Source: Trebonia sp.
GTDB lineage: Bacteria; Actinomycetota; Actinomycetes; Streptosporangiales; Streptosporangiaceae
Reading direction: 5' to 3'
Assembly (NCBI GenBank): GCA_030043595.1
Contig: JASHXJ010000488.1
Span: 1-14,468 of the forward strand
Length of the DNA: 14,468 nt
In this document: in pieces, positions 1 to 6,540 of the stretch
How the letters are laid out: each line of letters starts with the position of its first letter
Numbering within the stretch: the first letter of the stretch is position 1
The notes under the pieces: generated by a model
The model's database searches: none
Told to the model about the DNA's origin: nothing
Seen by the model: the letters and a program-made list of their open reading frames with translations, nothing else
Position numbers and translations under genes: made by a program

Positions 1-504
1 CGTGGCGCCATCGATCCCTGCCAGGCCCTCGGCAAACGCGGTCCAGGAACCGCCGGCCGGTTCTTCGAAGATGTAGTACCCGCCATCGTCTTGGACCGAG
101 ACCTGAGCCTGCTGGGAGGACGGGCTCGGGTCAAGCGCTCCGCCGGCCCAGTAGGTGTTCGTGGCGGGGTCGAAGCCGTAGTAGCTTTCGCCGTGGACGA
201 GGCCGAGATATGCCGATGCGGGCAGGCCGTTCAGTCTGGCCGCCGCCGCGACGAGCTGCGCGCGTACCGGGTCGGTCAGCACCAGGTTCTCGGCAGTTGC
301 CGTGCTCGGACTCGGACTTGGGTTCGTGCTTGCGCCCGCAGGCGGGGCAGCGGATGCAGCGACGGCCGGCGATGTAGTCGGAGCCGGGATCGTATTCGCC
401 ACGGGCGGCTGACTTGCCGGGCTGGAGCAGGCCGCGAGCCAGACTGCTCCCGCGAGCACGGCACTTATCCCGGGCAGGCGCACTTGGGCCATCAGAATTC
501 GCAT
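1..504 (-). CDS. Putative lipoprotein, C-terminus beyond window edge
   Basis: An open frame of 168 codons runs off the left edge with no stop. The ATG at 504 is preceded by GGGGGAAG six bases upstream, which favours it over the in-frame ATG at 492. Residues 1-25 form a signal peptide ending in a lipobox LAAC with Cys26, so the protein should be lipid-anchored on the outer face of the membrane. Residues ~27-62 are Ala/Pro/Ser/Thr-rich, a typical disordered wall-spanning linker. A folded part follows with LVLTDPVRAQLVAAAARLNG, a GLVHGESYYGFDPATNTYWA stretch and QDDGGYYIFEEPAGGSWTAF, resembling small secreted proteins of unknown function in actinomycetes. I recognise no enzymatic motif, and function is unknown. 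A TTGACA-containing promoter lies upstream (580-608). Confidence 0.8.
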   Translation of the reverse strand, partial: MRILMAQVRLPGISAVLAGAVWLAACSSPASQPPVANTIPAPTTSPAVAASAAPPAGASTNPSPSPSTATAENLVLTDPVRAQLVAAAARLNGLPASAYLGLVHGESYYGFDPATNTYWAGGALDPSPSSQQAQVSVQDDGGYYIFEEPAGGSWTAFAEGLAGIDGAT

Positions 505-579
505 CGTCGACTTCCCCCAACCTTGGCCGTGAGCCGTGCTGCGAACCGAACTGGGCGCACCGGGCGGGCCCCGCAGGTC

Positions 580-608
580 ACTTAAGGGCTAAACGGCGCG
601 ATTGTCAA
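580..608 (-). promoter_or_regulatory. Predicted promoter of the lipoprotein gene
   Basis: On the minus strand a perfect -35 TTGACA (608-603) is separated by 17 bases from TTAAGT (585-580) as -10. The predicted start is near 573, leaving a leader of about 70 bases to the ATG at 504. The -35 is consensus and the -10 weak. Confidence 0.45.
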
Positions 609-676
609 CTGAAGCAGGCTGGCTGAGACTGCTTCGTAGCGGTCTACCTGGCCGCTCAGCTAGGCACCGGGGACAA

Positions 677-709
677 GCCGAGCGGGCGAGGCTCTAATCG
701 GCGCTCGGC
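677..709 (-). terminator. Possible terminator downstream of vapBC
   Basis: A perfect 8-bp inverted repeat (GCCGAGCG at 677-684, CGCTCGGC at 702-709) with a 17-base loop lies about 60 bases past the vapC stop on the minus strand. There is no clear T-tract, which is common for actinomycete terminators, so this is only a candidate. Confidence 0.3.
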
Positions 710-771
710 GCGTTCCCCGCGGCGGCGTCTTTGCCTGCCTGCGAAGGACTGGTCCGGTGTGGCGGCTGTGG

Positions 772-1164
772 CTAGGTCGGCGATTCGGTTGGTAGCCCTG
801 CCGTCCTGGCGGCATCTAGCAGCCGCTTGTCGTAGCTGACGAACCAGGTCAGTGTGCGGCGCGTGTGCAGAGCGGTGCCGAGGTGAATGGCGTCCAGGCT
901 GCGGACGGTGGCTGGCCCGGCGGTCTGCGCCAGGACCCGGATAGGCGGGCCGAGACCGATCAGGTCGATCTGGTCCAGCACGGCAGGCAGTCGCACGACG
1001 GCGTCTGGCGCGTGCCTGGCCAGCGCGCGGAAGGATTCGATCTCGGTCAGCACCGAGCTGATCCATCCTGTCTCGGCCCGCTCATCCAGCCAGGCGCGCA
1101 GTGCCGGTGATTCCGGCTCGGCATGTGCGAGCTTGACGACGGCCGCCGAGTCCAGGTAGATCAC
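772..1164 (-). CDS. vapC: PIN-domain toxin, VapC family
   Basis: 130-residue protein of normal VapC length. VapC toxins are Mg2+-dependent endoribonucleases that cut specific RNAs, often tRNAs, when released from their antitoxin. The PIN signature is complete: N-terminal MIYLDSAAVVKL with Asp5, an acidic helix SSVLTEIESFRAL with Glu41/Glu43, SLDAIHLGTAL with Asp91, and VSYDKRLLDAA with Asp112. These supply the four-acid metal site. It starts with GTG at 1164, directly abutting the TAG stop of the upstream antitoxin gene with no gap, so translation is probably coupled and both come from one transcript. No frameshift or missing catalytic acid is seen. Family and operon position agree. The RNA target cannot be predicted. 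Confidence 0.93.
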   Translation of the reverse strand: MIYLDSAAVVKLAHAEPESPALRAWLDERAETGWISSVLTEIESFRALARHAPDAVVRLPAVLDQIDLIGLGPPIRVLAQTAGPATVRSLDAIHLGTALHTRRTLTWFVSYDKRLLDAARTAGLPTESPT

Positions 1165-1398
1165 CTAGCGCTCGGCAGCGCGGTCGCGTGCCAGTTCGTC
1201 GGCCACGTTGATGCCGTCGGGCTGGCCCAGGTCCATCCGCAGCACGTCGCGGCGCATCTGGGCGGCGCGTTCGCGACGGCCGGCCGCCTCGAGCACCGCC
1301 TGCCGGATGGCGGCGGACCGGGTGAGGCCCTCGCGGGTGAGCACGTCAAGGGCATGTTCGGTCTCGTCGTCGGTGCGAAAGGTGATGGTGTCGGCCAT
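1165..1398 (-). CDS. vapB: Ribbon-helix-helix antitoxin, VapB family
   Basis: 77-residue protein. The N-terminal half, MADTITFRTDDETEHALDVL followed by TREGLTRSAAIRQAVLEAAG, has the beta-strand plus two-helix pattern of ribbon-helix-helix (CopG/Arc-like) DNA-binding antitoxins. The C-terminal half (ERAAQMRRDVLRMDLGQPDG onward) is the charged tail expected to wrap the toxin. It is first in the operon and its TAG abuts the vapC GTG. The ATG at 1398 lies six bases after a TACAAT -10 within a perfect palindrome, and no Shine-Dalgarno sequence precedes it, so the mRNA is probably leaderless. By analogy the VapB-VapC complex should bind that palindrome and repress its own operon. The RHH assignment rests on pattern; the pairing with a clear VapC makes it firm. 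Confidence 0.88.
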   Translation of the reverse strand: MADTITFRTDDETEHALDVLTREGLTRSAAIRQAVLEAAGRRERAAQMRRDVLRMDLGQPDGINVADELARDRAAER

Positions 1399-1401
1399 GC
1401 C

Positions 1402-1432
1402 GCCATTGTAAGACGATTCGTCTTACAATGGC
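1402..1432 (-). promoter_or_regulatory. vapBC operator palindrome with embedded -10
   Basis: A perfect inverted repeat has 15-base arms (GCCATTGTAAGACGA at 1402-1416 and its exact complement at 1418-1432) around one central base. On the minus strand the arm near vapB contains TACAAT (1410-1405), six bases before the ATG, so transcription would start on the A of the start codon. The other arm places TACAAT on the plus strand as well (1424-1429). No good -35 is seen. This is the expected autoregulatory site. Confidence 0.8.
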
Positions 1433-1709
1433 AAGGGCGGGATGATGCCGCCGCTCGTGCAGTGCGTGTCACGCCGAACGACGGGACGGCGAAGTGAGGG
1501 CGGGTCCTCGCGATCGAATGTCAGGAACCCGCCAAGAGGAGAAAACTGACTGGCGCCGCGACCGTCCGGGAGCCGCCGGTCGGCGCGTTCGGGAAGATTC
1601 GGCGCCGGTCAACTAGCGGGTACAGATCAGTTCGTTCTGAAATACGAGCTGAAGCCGTCCGCCGAGGCGGTTTTACCGGTTCCGCGCAGGCATTCCCTGA
1701 GTAGGCCGC

Positions 1710-1931
1710 TTATGGCTCTTGTCCGGCATGGAACCTGACAAGCGCCGATGAGAGCACGCAAAATTCGTTACCCCATAGGTCGCGCAGAACCCAGAATTCG
1801 AGTCCATCCGGCCCTCGCTGGTCCTGTCGCATCGCGCCGAGCGCCACAAGACGGCTGACTTCGGATTCCACATCGTCGGTCTCCAGATCGACGTGCCTGC
1901 GTTCTTTGGATGTTTTCTCATCGCCGGTCAT
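1710..1931 (-). pseudogene. 3' remnant of a glyoxalase-like VOC family gene
   Basis: Only the C-terminal half of a VOC (glyoxalase/bleomycin-resistance-like) domain is present: KTSKERRHVDLETDDVESEV, then ALGAMRQD, then FWVLRDLWGNEFCVLSS, which matches the usual 'HlDl..dDv..Ev.rl..LGA ... D.eGNEFCvl' layout. Intact relatives are about 120 residues, whereas this frame gives 73. Upstream in frame is Pro/Arg-rich sequence without the N-terminal beta-alpha-beta module, ending at a stop at 1980-1982. No ribosome site precedes the ATG at 1931. I read it as a 5'-truncated gene. A short expressed protein is possible but would lack half of the metal site. Confidence 0.6.
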
Positions 1932-2075
1932 CTGCAGCGGGGCGCGGATCTCGCCCGGGGGCCGGCGAGGGCGCGGTGATTACGCGCGTCCAGCTGTGCG
2001 CGATGACCCTGATGCTCGGCAAGGCCGTCAATGCAAGGAGCACTCCGCGGGCTCATTAATGAACCTGGACGTCCA

Positions 2076-2106
2076 TTGCCAGGCCAGCGGCCTGGCGCGG
2101 GATAAT
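2076..2106 (+). promoter_or_regulatory. Predicted promoter with operator-like palindrome for the methyltransferase
   Basis: TTGCCA (2076-2081) and GATAAT (2101-2106) are 19 bases apart, a slightly long spacing. Between them lies a perfect 8-bp inverted repeat, GCCAGGCC (2078-2085) and GGCCTGGC (2089-2096) with a 3-base centre, which is where a repressor or a MerR-type activator could act. No regulator gene adjoins it. Confidence 0.4.
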
Positions 2107-2136
2107 CGTTGCGGGGCTGCCGAGGGAGGAACCACG

Positions 2137-2967
2137 ATGGGTGAGAGCAACTCCGGCTACCAGTTCGGCAGCGGCATCGGTGAAGATGAGGTGGCCCGCC
2201 TTGAGGTCCAGGGCGCCGCGCTGGCTCCGGCAACGCGGATGATCTTCGCCGAGGCCGGCATCCGGCCCGGCATGCGGGTGCTGGACCTGGGCTGCGGGGC
2301 CGGGGACGTGACGTTCGTGGCCGCAGACCTGGTGGGTCCTGACGGCTTCGTGGTCGGTGTCGACCGCTCGCCGGAGGCATTGGCCCGCGCACGGTTGCGG
2401 GCTGAGCAGCGCGGCCTGACGCAGGTGCGCTTCGTGGAGGGCGACCTCAGCGAGCCGGCGCCGGGCGGACCGTACGATGCGATCGTCGAGCGTCTGGTGC
2501 TGTGGGCGGTTCCGGACCCGGCTGCGCTGCTGCGGCGGCAGGCCACGGTGCTGCGCCCTGGCGGCCTGGTCGTCCCAGTAGAAGAAGACCTCTCCACGAT
2601 CCGGTCGCTGCCGGAGACCGCGTTCGGGACCCAGGTCAAGTCCTGGCTGGTCGAAGCGTTCGCGAAGGCCGGGATGTCCATGGTCGGCTCCCGGCTGTGG
2701 GCAATCCTGCAAGAGGCGGGACTGCGCCCGCTTGGGATGATCGGGGTGCAGCCGCACTTCGGGCCTGCCGATGAGACAGGTGTTGGTTTCCTGGTGGAGA
2801 CCATGCGCAACGTCGCGCCGCTGATTGTGGGCACGGGGGTGGCCACTGCCGAGGAGATCGGGATGGAGACATTCGAACAACGGCTGAGGGAGGACAACCA
2901 GCGGACCCAGGCGGTGGGTGCTTTCCCCATGCTGCTCGGCGCGTGGGCGGCAACCGGCCCGGAGTAA
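2137..2967 (+). CDS. Class I SAM-dependent methyltransferase
   Basis: 276 residues. Motif I is VLDLGCGAGDVTF (residues 48-60), the glycine-rich S-adenosylmethionine loop. Motif II is VVGVDRSPEALARAR with Asp76 expected to hold the SAM ribose. FVEGDLSEPAPGGPYDAIVERLVLW supplies the acidic and post-motif strand, followed by LLRRQATVLRPGGLVVPVEE. The fold is thus a complete Rossmann methyltransferase (Methyltransf_25/31 type), probably acting on a small molecule. The C-terminal ~100 residues form the substrate cap and give no specific clue. The start at 2137 is chosen because GAGGGAGGA ends six bases upstream; the same frame is open further upstream but lacks a ribosome site. The gene stands alone, with remnants on both sides, so its substrate cannot be inferred from context. 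Confidence 0.88.
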   Translation: MGESNSGYQFGSGIGEDEVARLEVQGAALAPATRMIFAEAGIRPGMRVLDLGCGAGDVTFVAADLVGPDGFVVGVDRSPEALARARLRAEQRGLTQVRFVEGDLSEPAPGGPYDAIVERLVLWAVPDPAALLRRQATVLRPGGLVVPVEEDLSTIRSLPETAFGTQVKSWLVEAFAKAGMSMVGSRLWAILQEAGLRPLGMIGVQPHFGPADETGVGFLVETMRNVAPLIVGTGVATAEEIGMETFEQRLREDNQRTQAVGAFPMLLGAWAATGPE

Positions 2968-2994
2968 CGCTGGCCACCGGCTCAGGGCATGGTT

Positions 2995-3039
2995 CTTGTT
3001 GGCGGCAGGTCAGCGGTTCGATTCCGCTCACCGGCTTCA
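2995..3039 (+). pseudogene. tRNA 3' portion (Thr-TGT-like), 5' part lost
   Basis: Bases 3012-3028 form a perfect T arm (AGCGG, loop TTCGATT, CCGCT). It is preceded by a 5-base variable region AGGTC and followed by a 7-base acceptor strand CACCGGC (3029-3035) and TTCA where a discriminator plus CCA would lie. A 7-base loop CTTGTTG (2995-3001) reads TGT at the anticodon place. The strand 5' of it (TGGTT) cannot pair with GCGGC, and no matching GCCGGTG 5' acceptor strand is found upstream, so a functional tRNA is not formed. The preserved part, anticodon loop to 3' end, is the part that integrative elements normally copy as an attachment core. Confidence 0.5.
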
Positions 3040-3040
3040 G

Positions 3041-3266
3041 GAGGTCTTCACGTTTCAGGAGGGCCTGGGTTCACGGTAGAGCCCGACCCCCCCGGTCGGC
3101 ACAGGTGCCGCGGCAGGACCAGGGCAGAGACCGTTCCGGCGTTTCCGCGGAAACGCCCTGCGCAATTGCGCACGGGTGTCCGGCGTGTGGGCTGGCCGCG
3201 CTTAAGCTGTGGGCGGGACCGAAGCAAGGCGGCATCCGCGCAGGTCAAAGCCAACGTGAAGACCTC
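3041..3266. repeat. 226-bp segment bounded by 14-bp terminal inverted repeats
   Basis: GAGGTCTTCACGTT at 3041-3054 is repeated as its exact reverse complement AACGTGAAGACCTC at 3253-3266. The arms do not continue pairing inward, so this is not one long hairpin. The segment begins one base after the tRNA-like 3' end and encloses two perfect palindromes near its midpoint. It could be a small non-autonomous mobile element or a leftover of an integrated element. No clear target-site duplication is visible. Confidence 0.4.
3138..3172. repeat. Two adjacent perfect palindromes
   Basis: GGCGTTTCCGCGGAAACGCC (3138-3157) is a perfect 20-base palindrome, and one base later TGCGCAATTGCGCA (3159-3172) is a perfect 14-base palindrome. 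They lie at the centre of the inverted-repeat segment and are not associated with a recognisable promoter. They could be protein-binding sites or a cruciform/recombination core. Confidence 0.6.
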
Positions 3267-3426
3267 TCCAGATCAGGGGCCTTAGCGGTCGGTTTGCCGG
3301 GCTCGCCGCCCCACTGCGTTGTCGGTGCATCACCGGCCGCGTTGACATCGGCCGCGTCGGCCTGTGTCGTTCTCCATGAGAGCCCGGCAATAGTCGCGGC
3401 GAGCGTTCCTGGCTGTGCAAAGCGGA

Positions 3427-3870
3427 TCAAAGGGACCAGCGGCGCTGGGAGCTGGCATAGTCATCGAGTCGCCATGCCAGCGCCGATCGCGGCCTGATGG
3501 CATAGACGACGTCGAAGGCGGGGTCAGCGCCCGGCAGGTATTGCCGGTCTTCCGGACGGGTGTACTTGGACGCCAGCGCTGCGACCACGGACGGTACCTG
3601 GAATGGGTCTCCGAGATCTTCGGCGACGCCGTGCACGATCAGCACCTCGTCGCCGCTTTCGAGGTGTATGACGCACCGTGCGTCCGCTGCGAGATTGCGG
3701 GCCTTCACGGTGGTTCGCTCGCTGTACAGGAACAGCGTCTGTGCGGTCACGACGCCCCAGACAGGCACCGCATGTGGGGCACCCGACGGCATCGTGGTGC
3801 CGAGCCAGTAATTCCGGGCCGCCGCGAGCCGCCCGGACACCTCGCCCCAGCTCATCGTGTCACGCGGCAT
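3427..3870 (-). CDS. PPOX-family (split-barrel) FMN/F420 oxidoreductase
   Basis: 147 residues, the usual size for the pyridoxamine-phosphate-oxidase-like split-barrel family. Members bind FMN, F420 or haem and act as dimers in the cytoplasm. Seen in order: SWGEVSGRLAAARNYWLGTT (7-26), PHAVPVWGVV (32-41), LFLYSERTTVKARNLAADAR (46-65) with the conserved K-A-R-N-L cofactor-contact region, CVIHLESGDEVLIVHGVAED (66-85), and a C-terminal DVVYAIRPRSALAWRLDDY. This is the layout of actinomycete 'PPOX class F420-dependent' or pyridoxamine oxidase family proteins of unknown substrate. The start at 3870 has no Shine-Dalgarno sequence; a TACGAT -10-like box (3885-3880) would give a leader of about two bases. 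ATG at 3855 (residue 6) is the alternative. A decayed oxidase begins within about 20 bases upstream on the opposite strand. Confidence 0.85.
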   Translation of the reverse strand: MPRDTMSWGEVSGRLAAARNYWLGTTMPSGAPHAVPVWGVVTAQTLFLYSERTTVKARNLAADARCVIHLESGDEVLIVHGVAEDLGDPFQVPSVVAALASKYTRPEDRQYLPGADPAFDVVYAIRPRSALAWRLDDYASSQRRWSL

Positions 3871-3884
3871 GGTCTGGTCATCGT

Positions 3885-4774
3885 ACCGGGCGCAGTCGGC
3901 TGGCCGCTGCCGGGCGTCAGGTCACCGCCAGCGAAGGCGAGAATCCCGACCTGTTCTGGCGCTGCACGGAGGCGGCGGCAACTTCGGGGTCGCCACCTCG
4001 TTCGTGTTCCGCCTGCACGACCTTGGCCCGTCACCGCAGGCCTGCTGATCTGGCCAGGCGAGGCGGCGCGCGATGTCATGCACGCGTACCGCGACTACGA
4101 ATACAGTGCGCCTGACGAGCTCGGCTCCGGGCTGTTTCTGCTGAGCGGCCCGCCTGAGCCCTTCGTTCCGGCTGAACTGCAGGGTACGACCGTCGCGCTC
4201 GTGGTCGTCATCTGGGCCGGTGACATCGGCGATGGCGCCGAGGCGATAGCTCCCCTGCGAGCGATGGAACCACGCGTCGACCTAGTCGGACCCATGGCGT
4301 ACACCGAATTCCAGTGCATGATCGACGATCCACCCGGCCGGCACAACTACTGGTCGGCCGGATACCTCGACGACCTCCCCGACGAGGCCCTCGGCGCCTT
4401 CATGAAATATGGCTTCGAGCGGCCATCGCCGTTTACCCAGCCAGTGCTGATGCCATGGGGAGGAGCAGTAGCCCGCGTCGGCGAAGACGCAACATCACTG
4501 ACCAAGCGCGACGCAGCGTGGATCATGCATCCCTTCGCGATGTGGGAGAATCCCGCCGACAGCGACAAGAACATCGCCTGGGTCACGGCGTTCCGCCGCG
4601 CCATCGCCCCGTACGCCAGCGGCGGAATCTACCTCAACTACATCAGCCATGAGGGCGACGACCGGATCCGCGCCGCCTTACGGCGAGAACAAATGCCGCC
4701 GTCTCGCCGCCATCAAGGGTGAATGGGACCCCGCCAACGTGTTCAGAGGAAACCACAACATCAAACCCGCCTGA
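3885..4774 (+). pseudogene. Frameshifted C-terminal remnant of a berberine-bridge-like FAD oxidase
   Basis: Read across frames, this encodes the C-terminal ~290 residues of a BBE-like FAD-linked oxidase. It begins GRQVTASEGENPDLFW, continues LHGGGGNFGVATSFVFRLHD and GLLIWPGEAARDVM, contains GRHNYWSAGYLDDLPDEALG, and ends ENKCRRLAAIKGEWDPANVF then RGNHNIKP, the classic BBE tail. The roughly 200-residue N-terminal FAD domain, with the flavin-linking His, is absent. Three single-base shifts are inferred: one missing base after 3959 (tgg|cgc), one missing near 4030 (ccc|gtc), and one extra near 4678-4680 (gcctta). The middle stretch, 4035-4677, is one open frame. Loss of the 5' part plus three shifts makes a dead gene far likelier than sequencing error, though single indels could be errors. 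Confidence 0.78.
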
Positions 4775-4888
4775 CCCCGCCAGACCATGTCCCCGAAGAG
4801 CGCGGGCTCTGCCGCCCCAGCGTCCGCCCCGGATCGGCTCATGGGATTTTCTTCCGAACGAACCGTGGCTTTGCCCCTCGAACCAAAT

Positions 4889-4930
4889 GCTGACGTCCGT
4901 GCCGCCCATCGGGGCGGCACGGACGTCAGC
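4889..4930 (-). terminator. Strong hairpin terminator of the Ig-like protein gene
   Basis: A perfect 19-bp stem (GCTGACGTCCGTGCCGCCC at 4889-4907, complement at 4912-4930) with a 4-base loop starts 13 bases past the TGA of the minus-strand gene. Downstream on that strand only a weak T-rich patch follows. It may also stop read-through from the opposite side. Confidence 0.8.
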
Positions 4931-4943
4931 GGCCCGGGCCGGG

Positions 4944-6359
4944 TCAGCTATTCACGGTCACCGAGATACTTCCCTTCGAGCCCGCGTGCGTCGCGTTGCC
5001 GCCGTACACAGCGGTCACCGTGTACGTGCCCGCCGCGTGCCAGGTGTAGCTGCACGACGCCTTGCCGCCAGCGACCTTCGCGGTGCAGACCTTGTGCCCG
5101 CCGACGTAGAACGCCACGCTGCCGGTCGCCGCCGACAGCGACTTCACCGTCGCCGTCAGCGTCACCGCCTTGCCCTTGGCAGGCGAGGCCGGGGACACGC
5201 TGACCTTGACCGAGGTCGGCTGCGCCTTCACCTTCACCGTCGCCGCGCCCTCGGAGCCACCGTGCCCGGCGTCGCCCCCGTACACCGCTTCGACCTTCAG
5301 CGAGCCGACGGCGGCGAACACGTGCGAGCAGTGCGCGACACCCCCGGACAGGCTCGCCGAGCACAGCGTCTTGCCGCCGTAGACGAACCTGACCGTCCCC
5401 GTCGGGGCCGCGCCGCCCGCCACGGTCGCAGCCAGCTTGATCGCGCCGCCAGCGTAACCAGACGCACCCGCCATCGTCGTCGTGGTCGCGACCTTCGGCG
5501 GCACCACCGCGTTAACCGTGAGCGTTTCCGTTCCGGTGGACGTTGCCGCGTACTCGTCACCAGCGAAGACGGCCGTGACGGTGTACGTGCCAGCCGGCAG
5601 TGTCACGCTGCAGTCGGAGTAGTTGGGCGGGTCAGTAGCCCCGATGGGCCCGCCGAGCGGGACGTTCGTGCACGTCGCATCGCCATTGGCGCCCGCGACC
5701 GTGAAGGTCACCGTGTCCGCCGGAGCCGGTCCATTAAATATCTCGCTGTAGCCGGAAAGGATGTTACCCGGGCCGACCGTCGCGACCAGCGTCACTGCCT
5801 TACCCGCGGTTGCCGTGTTAGGCGTAAGGGTCGTGGTCGTCGGCTCAAGGTTGATGATCTTGACCTCTGTGCCGTCCGTGTTCGATGTGGCGTTGTTATC
5901 ATCACCGCTGTAGATCGCCCCGACCTCGATGAAGCCCCAGCCGTCACCGCCGATACTGCAGGATCCGGTGCTGTAAGCCAGGCCGTCGCCGTTCACGCCC
6001 GCCGCCGGGGCCAGGTCTGCTGTGCACTGGAACACCTCGCCTGCCGGCAGCCCGGCGTTGTCCGCCCACGGGACATCGGTGGTCACATTGACATTCCCGG
6101 TCGGCGCAGGGCCGCCAGCAGCGTCGTCGATCACCTCTACATTCACGGTCGCGGGGGTGTCCGCCGGTTCCGTGATCGGGAACGGATTCGTGACGATCGT
6201 GGTGGTCGCGTTCAACGGGGCCGCCATCGCGCTCATGGCCGGCGCCGCCAGTGCCGCGGTCCCCGCAACCACCACAGCAGCAACCCCGACGAGCCCTACC
6301 CGTGCGGCACCGCAGCGCGCCGATTTCCCCGACGCCCTATGTGGCCAGCTGAAATTCAT
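4944..6359 (-). CDS. Secreted protein with four bacterial Ig-like repeats
   Basis: 471 residues. An n-region with several Arg/Lys, a hydrophobic core (~21-40) and likely cleavage near residue 47 (AMA|AP) make a secretion signal. Four Ig-like domains follow at about 51-170, 172-283, 290-378 and 382-470. The last two are clear Big_3-type repeats with 'ptGtVrFvyGGKtLC...a.Cs....aaGs..veAvYGGda.h.gS'. Each domain holds one Cys pair: 112/134, 230/250, 333/344 and 425/436, suggesting one disulfide per domain outside the cell. Length, secretion and repeats suggest a surface or matrix protein (adhesion or wall decoration). No LPXTG-type sorting signal, membrane anchor or catalytic domain is present. 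GAGGAGG lies ten bases before the ATG, and a strong hairpin follows the stop. The +strand open frame across this gene is a GC-driven shadow. Confidence 0.88.
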   Translation of the reverse strand: MNFSWPHRASGKSARCGAARVGLVGVAAVVVAGTAALAAPAMSAMAAPLNATTTIVTNPFPITEPADTPATVNVEVIDDAAGGPAPTGNVNVTTDVPWADNAGLPAGEVFQCTADLAPAAGVNGDGLAYSTGSCSIGGDGWGFIEVGAIYSGDDNNATSNTDGTEVKIINLEPTTTTLTPNTATAGKAVTLVATVGPGNILSGYSEIFNGPAPADTVTFTVAGANGDATCTNVPLGGPIGATDPPNYSDCSVTLPAGTYTVTAVFAGDEYAATSTGTETLTVNAVVPPKVATTTTMAGASGYAGGAIKLAATVAGGAAPTGTVRFVYGGKTLCSASLSGGVAHCSHVFAAVGSLKVEAVYGGDAGHGGSEGAATVKVKAQPTSVKVSVSPASPAKGKAVTLTATVKSLSAATGSVAFYVGGHKVCTAKVAGGKASCSYTWHAAGTYTVTAVYGGNATHAGSKGSISVTVNS

Positions 6360-6540
6360 GCCTGTCCTGCCTCCTCAGACGTCACCCGAAATAGGGTGGA
6401 TGCTGGCGATCAGCGGGCAAACCACGCCGTCGTCCTCAATATGACGCCAATGGGGGCGATTCGGATCACACGCAGAACAACACATTCCAATTACTATGAT
6501 TCGGGTGAACTCATTAGCCGTCGTAGGCGCTAGATCATAT

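Larger units (their letters stand above)
2968..3426. other. Gene-less stretch with tRNA remnant and inverted-repeat segment
   Basis: I find no convincing protein-coding gene in these 459 bases. Contents are a tRNA 3' portion (2995-3039), a segment bounded by 14-bp inverted repeats (3041-3266) with two perfect palindromes near its centre, and 3267-3426, where I see only a short hairpin (CGGTG at 3323-3327 with CACCG at 3331-3335) about 90 bases beyond the stop of the minus-strand oxidoreductase gene. Open frames across this region look like non-coding translation. Confidence 0.6.

Noticed and set aside
1656..1674. CCGCC/GGCGG followed by TTTT, a possible plus-strand terminator
   Set aside because: The stem is effectively four base pairs with a very tight loop, and no plus-strand gene lies upstream to terminate.
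1433..1709. Interval between the vapB operator and the VOC remnant
   Set aside because: I looked for coding remnants in all frames and for small RNA-like structure and saw nothing recognisable.
1906..2136. 77-codon N-terminal extension of the methyltransferase frame
   Set aside because: It lacks a ribosome site, crosses the predicted promoter and overlaps the VOC remnant; a strong GAGGGAGGA site precedes 2137.
3415..4034. 5' part of the 435-codon plus-strand frame
   Set aside because: It is antisense to the PPOX gene and out of frame with the BBE homology; only its later part is genuine remnant sequence.
4719..6533. 604-codon open frame on the plus strand
   Set aside because: It lies opposite the Ig-like gene, is extremely Arg/Ala-rich, has no domain pattern, and the minus strand carries the signal peptide, repeats and terminator.
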